From assembly GCA_900769055.1 (NCBI GenBank), contig CAAGFF010000160.1, positions 1-6,157 on the forward strand: a stretch of DNA of 6,157 nt, read 5' to 3'. Both the position numbers and the translations under genes were made by a program. The stretch comes from an uncultured Prevotella sp. GTDB taxonomy: Bacteria; Bacteroidota; Bacteroidia; Bacteroidales; Bacteroidaceae. Below the pieces are notes generated by a model. That model made no database searches. It saw nothing but the letters and a program-made list of their open reading frames with translations, and was not told where the DNA came from. Shown here in pieces: positions 1 to 4,096 of the stretch (its first letter is position 1; every line of letters begins with the position of its first letter).

Positions 1-1
1 A

Positions 2-58
2 GCGGGCTACGTGACCGATGAGACTTACGATTTGTACCGAAAAGAAACCAAAAGATGA
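2..58 (+). CDS. C-terminal end of an unidentified upstream gene (partial)
   Basis: The window opens inside a reading frame that runs for 18 codons (ending DETYDLYRKETKR) and stops at TGA 56-58. It is the only plus-strand frame open from the left edge, and its charged, tyrosine-rich tail looks like the natural end of a soluble protein. Too little is present to assign a family. It lies 75 bp upstream of the thioesterase start, on the same strand, and no clear promoter is visible between them, so the two genes may be cotranscribed. Confidence 0.5.
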   Translation, partial: AGYVTDETYDLYRKETKR

Positions 59-133
59 CAAAACGTCAAACCTACATAATTAACATTTTTGACGGTGGGA
101 ATTAATAGAACCCACCTAAAATCAAAAAAAACT

Positions 134-532
134 ATGGAACTAACAGACTATCTGAACGAGAACGACCGTTTTGCAAAAAGCATTGGGGCGCAATTAAAAG
201 AAGTGAGGGATGGGTATGCCTTAGCCTCACTTACCGTAGAGGAACGTCACCTCAACGGGGCTGACGTATGCCAGGGAGGAGTCATATATACTCTTGCTGA
301 CCTTGCATTCGCTGGGGTGGCAAACAGTCATGGCATCCTGACACTTGGTATCAACAACTCCATCACAATACTAAAGTCGGCAAAACTCGGAGATACACTG
401 ACGGCAGAGGCAAAAGAGGTGGTAAACCATCACAGGCTGCCTTACTGCGACATAAAAGTGTGTAATCAGGATGGAGAGACAATCGCCGTGATGACTGGTT
501 TGGGGTATAGGCTCAAGAAAGAGATTGGGTAA
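134..532 (+). CDS. PaaI-type hotdog-fold acyl-CoA thioesterase
   Basis: A 132-residue protein of the size expected for a single-domain hotdog thioesterase, likely hydrolysing acyl- or aryl-CoA thioesters in the cytoplasm as a multimer. The diagnostic segment is HLN (39-41), VCQGG (45-49), then TLADLAFAGVANSHG (53-67), which aligns with the E. coli PaaI signature HGG...LADTAFA...NSQG. Asp56 corresponds to the PaaI catalytic Asp61, and Asn41 is the conserved upstream Asn. The HGG histidine is Gln47 here. I chose ATG 134, giving MELTDYLNEN, because this is where family proteins begin; the frame also extends to a TTG at 89, but that adds 15 unlike residues. No Shine-Dalgarno is visible, as is usual in Bacteroidetes. 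No phenylacetate genes are in view, so the substrate is unknown and the paaI symbol is withheld. Family confidence is high, substrate confidence low. Confidence 0.88.
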   Translation: MELTDYLNENDRFAKSIGAQLKEVRDGYALASLTVEERHLNGADVCQGGVIYTLADLAFAGVANSHGILTLGINNSITILKSAKLGDTLTAEAKEVVNHHRLPYCDIKVCNQDGETIAVMTGLGYRLKKEIG

Positions 533-623
533 GGTTTGGGGTTATGGGTTGTGGGTTGATAATGCGCTGCTAACGGAGACTTATCGAAAAGCCATTCTAA
601 CCTACAACCAACAACCCCAAACC
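533..623. repeat. Long imperfect inverted repeat between convergent genes
   Basis: Arm 533-558 (G/T-rich) pairs with 598-623 (A/C-rich): the outer 11 bp are perfect (GGTTTGGGGTT with AACCCCAAACC), and about 24 of 26 positions can pair if G-U wobbles count. The loop is about 39 nt. The left arm begins on the base after the thioesterase stop codon, and the right arm ends 33 bp before the folA stop, so transcripts from either side could fold here. No U-run follows on either strand, so it is not a textbook intrinsic terminator. A 3'-end stabilising or bidirectional stop role is inferred. Confidence 0.6.
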
Positions 624-652
624 CACAACCAAAATCCAAAAACCTACAACCA
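599..652. repeat. 12-bp direct repeat in a G-free A/C-rich tract
   Basis: AACCTACAACCA occurs exactly at 599-610 and 641-652, 42 bp apart. The plus strand has no G from 592 to 674, which includes the last codons of folA. The tract between the repeats (ACAACCCCAAACCCACAACC) is made of the same CAACC/CCCAAA words. The first copy lies in the right arm of the hairpin. It looks like degenerate simple-sequence repeat rather than a gene. Confidence 0.6.
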
Positions 653-656
653 TTAA

Positions 657-1142
657 CTACAATTCCCCCCTCACGTAATCCACGAAAGAATAGCGGTGGG
701 AATGTTTCTCGTCAATATCATGGTCTTCCCTACTCTGCTCCTTCCAATCGGAATAGTCGGGGAAGAAAGTGTCAGCCTGCACCGGCGTGTCGGCAATCTC
801 AGTCAGGCACAGACGGTCGGCAATAGGCATCGCCTGCTCATAGACAGACGCACCACCTATTATATATATATCCTCGTCGGCATCACAATGCTTCAGGGCT
901 TCATCCAACGAGGGATAGACATCACAGCCGGGGAGTTCACTCACGGTGCGTGACAATACCACGTTCCTGCGATTGGGGAGAGCGCCCTTGGGCAGGGAAT
1001 CGAAGGTGTTGCGTCCCATGATGATGGTATGTCCTGTGGTCAAGGACTTGAAACGCTTCAGGTCGTTGGGGAGCCAATATATCAGTTTGTTTTTGTAGCC
1101 TATGGCTCTGTTACTGGCTACTGCTGCTATTATTGAAATCAT
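657..1142 (-). CDS. folA: Dihydrofolate reductase
   Basis: Cytoplasmic enzyme (EC 1.5.1.3) that reduces dihydrofolate to tetrahydrofolate with NADPH, recycling the dihydrofolate produced by ThyA. It has 161 residues, the usual bacterial length. Visible signatures are MISIIAAVASNRAIG at the N-terminus, the active-site loop NKLIYWLPNDLKRF with the catalytic acid at Asp27 and Phe31 (same numbers as E. coli), the cofactor motif IIMGRNTFDSLP, the IGGASVYEQA glycine pair, and the C-terminal DTFFPDY. E. coli has MPWNLP in the loop where this protein has LIYWLP, so Trp22 is Tyr and a Trp follows. I chose ATG 1142-1140; the frame continues upstream to 1277, but that adds 45 low-complexity residues encoded by intergenic repeats. 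It lies downstream of thyA on the same strand after a 151-bp gap. An 11-nt TA tract (861-871) sits inside the coding region. Confidence 0.97.
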   Translation of the reverse strand: MISIIAAVASNRAIGYKNKLIYWLPNDLKRFKSLTTGHTIIMGRNTFDSLPKGALPNRRNVVLSRTVSELPGCDVYPSLDEALKHCDADEDIYIIGGASVYEQAMPIADRLCLTEIADTPVQADTFFPDYSDWKEQSREDHDIDEKHSHRYSFVDYVRGEL

Positions 1143-1168
1143 TACTGTTTTTTTTGATTGAAAGGAGG

Positions 1169-1189
1169 CTCTTCGACCTGGTCGAAGAG
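1169..1189. repeat. Perfect palindrome, copy 1 of a dispersed element
   Basis: CTCTTCGACC (1169-1178) and GGTCGAAGAG (1180-1189) are exact inverted repeats around a single T. The following CCAGGT (1192-1197) could pair alternatively with ACCTGG in the centre. The last 17 bp (1173-1189) recur exactly at 6092-6108. It lies in the thyA-folA gap, 27 bp upstream of the folA start codon. On the minus strand it is followed by an A-run rather than a T-run, so it is not an intrinsic terminator for the thyA-folA transcript. A G-rich tract (1198-1215) adjoins it. Confidence 0.75.
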
Positions 1190-1250
1190 TACCAGGTGTG
1201 GGTTGGGGGTGGTGGTTCTCTGTTTGCTTTTTATTCTTTTGCGGCACTGC

Positions 1251-1290
1251 CAACCAAACAACCAGACAACCAAACAACTAAACAACCAAG
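1251..1290. repeat. Five tandem copies of an 8-bp repeat
   Basis: The units are CAACCAAA (1251-1258), CAACCAGA (1259-1266), CAACCAAA (1267-1274), CAACTAAA (1275-1282) and CAACCAAG (1283-1290). The array ends 3 bp before the thyA stop codon (minus-strand 3' side), so the thyA-folA message would carry it as a T/G-rich spacer. Copy-number change here would alter the spacing between the two genes without affecting either protein. Confidence 0.75.
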
Positions 1291-1293
1291 AAA

Positions 1294-2100
1294 TCACACA
1301 CTTACCTCTGCCTTGATGTGCGGCCAAGGATTATAGTCCACGAGTTCGAAATCTTCGTATTCAAAAGAGAAGAGATCCTTTACCTGCGGATTGAGCTTCA
1401 TCCTTGGAAGAGGGCGAGGCGTGCGTGAGAGTTGGAGATGCGCCTGCTCCAAATGATTGAGATAAAGATGCGTGTCGCCAGTGGTATGGATAAACTCTCC
1501 ACACTCCAAGCCAGTCACCTGAGCCATCATCTGAAGCAGAAGAGCATAAGAAGCAATATTGAAAGGCACACCGAGGAATGTGTCTGCACTACGTTGGTAG
1601 AGTTGAAGAGATAGTTTGCCGTTTGCCACGTAGAACTGGAACATAGTGTGGCATGGAGGCAACGCCATATAGTCGGTCTGTCCCGGATGCCAGGCGCACA
1701 CTATCATGCGACGGCTGTCAGGATTGTTCTTTATCTGATGCAACACATCCTTTATCTGGTCCACGACGACACGGTTTCCGTCCTTGTCAAGAGTCTCGAA
1801 AGCGCGCCATTGCTTGCCATAGACAGGGCCGAGTTCTCCGTTCTCGTCAGCCCATTCATTCCATATACGCACCCCGTGTTCCTGAAGATATTTCACGTTA
1901 GTGTCACCTTTCAGGAACCACAGCAACTCGTAGATGATTGACTTGAGATGTAGTTTCTTTGTAGTAAGGAGAGGAAAACCCTGAGAAAGGTCGAAGCGCA
2001 TCTGATGACCGAACACGCTCCTGGTGCCCGTTCCCGTGCGGTCAGTTTTCTCAACGCCCTCATTGATAATTCTGTCAAGCAGGTCAAGATACTGTCTCAT
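1294..2100 (-). CDS. thyA: Thymidylate synthase (ThyA type)
   Basis: Cytoplasmic homodimeric enzyme (EC 2.1.1.45) that methylates dUMP to dTMP using methylenetetrahydrofolate, yielding dihydrofolate. It has 268 residues against 264 in E. coli. All landmarks are present: Arg21 of the phosphate loop (EKTDRTGTGT), Arg130-Arg131 given by the partner subunit, the nucleophile Cys150 in ALPPCHTMFQFYV, QRSADTFLGVPFN with Asp173 and Asn181 for dUMP recognition, and HTTGDTHLYLNH with His211 and Tyr213. The C-terminus IKAEVSV matches the usual IKAPVAI-type tail that closes the active site. The start ATG at 2100 gives the standard MRQYLDLLDRI opening. It begins 3 bp after the regulator's stop, implying cotranscription, and folA follows downstream, so one cluster supplies both steps of the thymidylate cycle. 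Confidence 0.98.
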   Translation of the reverse strand: MRQYLDLLDRIINEGVEKTDRTGTGTRSVFGHQMRFDLSQGFPLLTTKKLHLKSIIYELLWFLKGDTNVKYLQEHGVRIWNEWADENGELGPVYGKQWRAFETLDKDGNRVVVDQIKDVLHQIKNNPDSRRMIVCAWHPGQTDYMALPPCHTMFQFYVANGKLSLQLYQRSADTFLGVPFNIASYALLLQMMAQVTGLECGEFIHTTGDTHLYLNHLEQAHLQLSRTPRPLPRMKLNPQVKDLFSFEYEDFELVDYNPWPHIKAEVSV

Positions 2101-2103
2101 ACC

Positions 2104-2592
2104 TTAATATTCCTCATTTTCGTCCTCATCCACCCTATCTACGATGGTGATGGGACGGTTGATAGCCTCATTGAAAGAAATAATTGTCTCCGAACGAGAT
2201 AACCCGAGAGGCTGGAGCTTATCGTGGATGACCGTGAGAAGATGGTGGTTATTATACGCATATATCTTGATAAACATATCGTAGCCGCCTGTGGTATAGT
2301 GGCATTCCACGACCTCCGGTATCTTCTTCAGTTCCTCGACCACGTCATCAAACTTCTCCGGATCCTTCAGGTAGAGACCAATATAGGCACAGGTCTCGTA
2401 ACCAATCTTCTCAGGGTCGATGTTGAACTGGCTGCCCTTCAGAATGCCGAGAGAAGTCAGTTTCTGTATGCGCTGATGAATTGCCGCACCACTGACATTG
2501 CAGGCACGGGCAACTTCGAGGAACGGAATACGGGCATCTGCGATAATGAGTTCAAGAATCTTCTTGTCTAACGCGTCTAATCTATGAGCCAT
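2104..2592 (-). CDS. Lrp/AsnC-family transcriptional regulator
   Basis: A 162-residue protein of normal Lrp/AsnC length and layout. Residues 5-52 (LDALDKKILELI... through IHQRIQKLTSLGI) form the N-terminal helix-turn-helix, with the recognition helix around 34-45. Residues about 66-142 are the RAM/AsnC effector-binding and oligomerisation domain, including the family TGGYDMFIK turn (101-109). The last nine residues are strongly acidic (VDEDENEEY), an extension beyond the folded core. Family members bind DNA as dimers or octamers and commonly respond to amino acids, but the ligand here cannot be read from sequence. It is first in a minus-strand cluster with thyA and folA and is transcribed away from the M18 aminopeptidase gene. 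The upstream dyad overlapping its own promoter suggests autoregulation. ATG 2592 gives the usual short lead-in to LDxLDxKIL. Confidence 0.93.
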   Translation of the reverse strand: MAHRLDALDKKILELIIADARIPFLEVARACNVSGAAIHQRIQKLTSLGILKGSQFNIDPEKIGYETCAYIGLYLKDPEKFDDVVEELKKIPEVVECHYTTGGYDMFIKIYAYNNHHLLTVIHDKLQPLGLSRSETIISFNEAINRPITIVDRVDEDENEEY

Positions 2593-2642
2593 CTTCGTTG
2601 TCTTGTAGTTCTAAAATGGTAAGTCTTTTCTTGTTTTTATGC

Positions 2643-2668
2643 TTGCAAAATTACATGAAATTATGCAA
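2643..2668. promoter_or_regulatory. Inverted repeat over the lrp -7 box, candidate operator
   Basis: TTGCAAAATT (2643-2652) and AATTATGCAA (2659-2668) are inverted repeats with 9 of 10 positions matching and a 6-bp spacer. The site is AT-rich, as Lrp-family sites tend to be, and it covers the -7 element of the minus-strand promoter. Binding there would block transcription of the regulator. That Lrp is the protein that binds is inference. Confidence 0.45.
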
Positions 2669-2677
2669 TTATCCAAA
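2646..2677 (-). promoter_or_regulatory. Bacteroidetes-type promoter for the lrp-thyA-folA cluster
   Basis: Read on the minus strand, TTTG (2677-2674), a 20-bp spacer and TAATTTTG (2653-2646) match the Bacteroidetes primary sigma consensus of TTTG, 19-21 bp and TAnnTTTG. Transcription would begin near 2640, leaving a leader of about 45-50 nt before the ATG at 2592. No ribosome-binding sequence is evident in the leader. Confidence 0.7.
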
Positions 2678-2693
2678 ATGTTTCAACGATTTC

Positions 2694-2724
2694 TTTGTAC
2701 TCTCATTATAATTTGCTACTTTTG
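2694..2724 (+). promoter_or_regulatory. Bacteroidetes-type promoter for the aminopeptidase-GH97 pair
   Basis: TTTG (2694-2697), a 19-bp spacer and TACTTTTG (2717-2724) fit the Bacteroidetes consensus exactly. Transcription would begin near 2730, giving a leader of about 60 nt before ATG 2789. The -33 boxes of the two divergent promoters are only 16 bp apart, so a protein bound between them could affect both directions. No Shine-Dalgarno is seen before the start codon. Confidence 0.75.
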
Positions 2725-2788
2725 CGGTGCAGATAACAATTACCTATCGACAAAATTCATACTAAAACCAAAACTAATACTACCATCT

Positions 2789-4090
2789 ATGAATTACCCG
2801 ACAGACCTTATTGACTTTCTCAACGCTTCGCCCGTCAATTTTCTTGCAGTAAAGGAAACGGCACGCCGCCTTGAAGCCTCCGGCTACCAGAGGATAGATG
2901 CAGGAGAGAGACTGGGAGAGGTGAAAGCAGGCAAGAAATTCTATGTTACGAAGAACGATTCGTCCATATATGCCTTTCACATCGGAAGCAATCCTCTGAG
3001 CGAGACTGGCTTCCATATCATCTGTGCACACTCCGATTCCCCAACCTTCCGCATCAAGCCAAATGCTGAAATATGCTGTGAGGGAGGCATTACAAAACTG
3101 AATACCGAGGTCTATGGCGGACCGATAATGAGTACCTGGTTTGACCGTCCGCTGAGCATAGCAGGGCGCGTGATAGTAAAGACGGATGACGTGATGCACC
3201 CCGAGACACGTCTTCTGATGATAAAAAGGCCTATACTGATTATCCCTAACCTTGCCATACACTTCAACCGTCAGGTAAACGACGGGGTGAAGCTGAGCAA
3301 ACAGAAAGATATGCTCCCCATACTTGGCATCATCAACGATGAGATGGAGAGAGGAAACATGCTTATCGAAATGATAAGCAGCGAGCTGTCAGTAAAGAAA
3401 GAAGACATTCTCGACTTTGACCTATATCTCTATGACTGCACTCCGGCATGCCTTGCAGGCGTAAATGACGAATTTATCTCAGCAGGAAGGATTGATGACC
3501 TGAGCATGGTACACGCAGGACTCTCCGCCCTCCTCTCCGATACAGAGACGACACCTGCTACAACCAAGGTACTCGCAATATTCGACAATGAGGAGACAGG
3601 CTCACAGACGAAGCAGGGAGCAGGCTCTCCATTCCTCGCTTCCATACTCCAACGTATCGTCATTGCCCAAGGCGGCACTCCTGAGGACTATTACCGAAGC
3701 ATCGAGAAAGCCTTCATGGTAAGTGCCGACAATGCCCATGCCTGGCATCCCAATTACTCAGAGAAGTATGACCCCACGAATCATCCCGTGCTTGGCGGAG
3801 GTCCTGTCATCAAGTTTAATGCCGCACAGAAATATGCTTCCGATGCCGTCTCCGCTGCTGTCTTTGCCGGATTGTGCGAGAAAGCCGACGTTCCTGTACA
3901 AAGGTTTGTCAACCACAGCGACGTAGCAGGTGGCAGTACGCTCGGCAATATCCTCGCCTCTTCCCTACCCCTCCGCGGCGTTGATATGGGAAATCCCATC
4001 CTTGGCATGCACAGTGTCCGCGAGACAGGTGCTGCAATAGACCAGGAATATTGTATCAAAGCCTTCATAGAATTTTACAAAGAGAAATAA
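2789..4090 (+). CDS. apeB: M18-family metalloaminopeptidase (aspartyl aminopeptidase-like)
   Basis: A 433-residue cytoplasmic zinc aminopeptidase, the length of bacterial M18 enzymes, which form tetrahedral dodecamers and remove N-terminal residues, often acidic ones, from peptides. The metal site is complete: His81 (CAHSDSP), Asp236 (AGRIDDL), catalytic Glu268 and Glu269 (FDNEETGS), Asp314 (SADNAHAWHPNY) and His408 (GMHSVRE). The family HSDVAGGSTLG stretch precedes the last histidine. I chose ATG 2789 (MNYPTDLIDFLNAS) because M18 proteins start here. The frame extends to 2639, but that would place the added codons across the promoter and create a signal-like segment foreign to M18. The next gene starts 6 bp after the stop, so the two are likely cotranscribed. 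The family is certain; preference for acidic residues is inferred from the family. Confidence 0.95.
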   Translation: MNYPTDLIDFLNASPVNFLAVKETARRLEASGYQRIDAGERLGEVKAGKKFYVTKNDSSIYAFHIGSNPLSETGFHIICAHSDSPTFRIKPNAEICCEGGITKLNTEVYGGPIMSTWFDRPLSIAGRVIVKTDDVMHPETRLLMIKRPILIIPNLAIHFNRQVNDGVKLSKQKDMLPILGIINDEMERGNMLIEMISSELSVKKEDILDFDLYLYDCTPACLAGVNDEFISAGRIDDLSMVHAGLSALLSDTETTPATTKVLAIFDNEETGSQTKQGAGSPFLASILQRIVIAQGGTPEDYYRSIEKAFMVSADNAHAWHPNYSEKYDPTNHPVLGGGPVIKFNAAQKYASDAVSAAVFAGLCEKADVPVQRFVNHSDVAGGSTLGNILASSLPLRGVDMGNPILGMHSVRETGAAIDQEYCIKAFIEFYKEK

Positions 4091-4096
4091 GACCGT

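Noticed and set aside
55..105. 16-codon frame starting at an ATGA overlap with the upstream stop codon (MTKRQTYIINIFDGGN)
   Set aside because: The ATG/TGA overlap is tempting, but the product is very short, matches nothing I recognise and ends before the thioesterase in another frame.
89..133. 15-codon N-terminal extension of the thioesterase from a TTG
   Set aside because: The residues do not resemble family N-termini, and ATG 134 gives the standard length.
1142..1160. T-run (1148-1155) near palindrome copy 1 read as an intrinsic terminator
   Set aside because: The T-run precedes the palindrome on the plus strand and appears as an A-run after it on the minus strand, so neither strand has stem followed by U-run.
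1143..1277. 45-codon upstream extension of the dihydrofolate reductase frame
   Set aside because: It is encoded by the palindrome, G-rich tract and octamer repeats; DHFR proteins begin at MISIIAAV.
2639..2788. 50-codon extension of the aminopeptidase with a hydrophobic, signal-like stretch (FLCTLIIICYFC)
   Set aside because: It overlaps the lrp dyad and both promoters, so the predicted transcript starts downstream of it; M18 enzymes are cytoplasmic and start at MNYPTD-like sequences.
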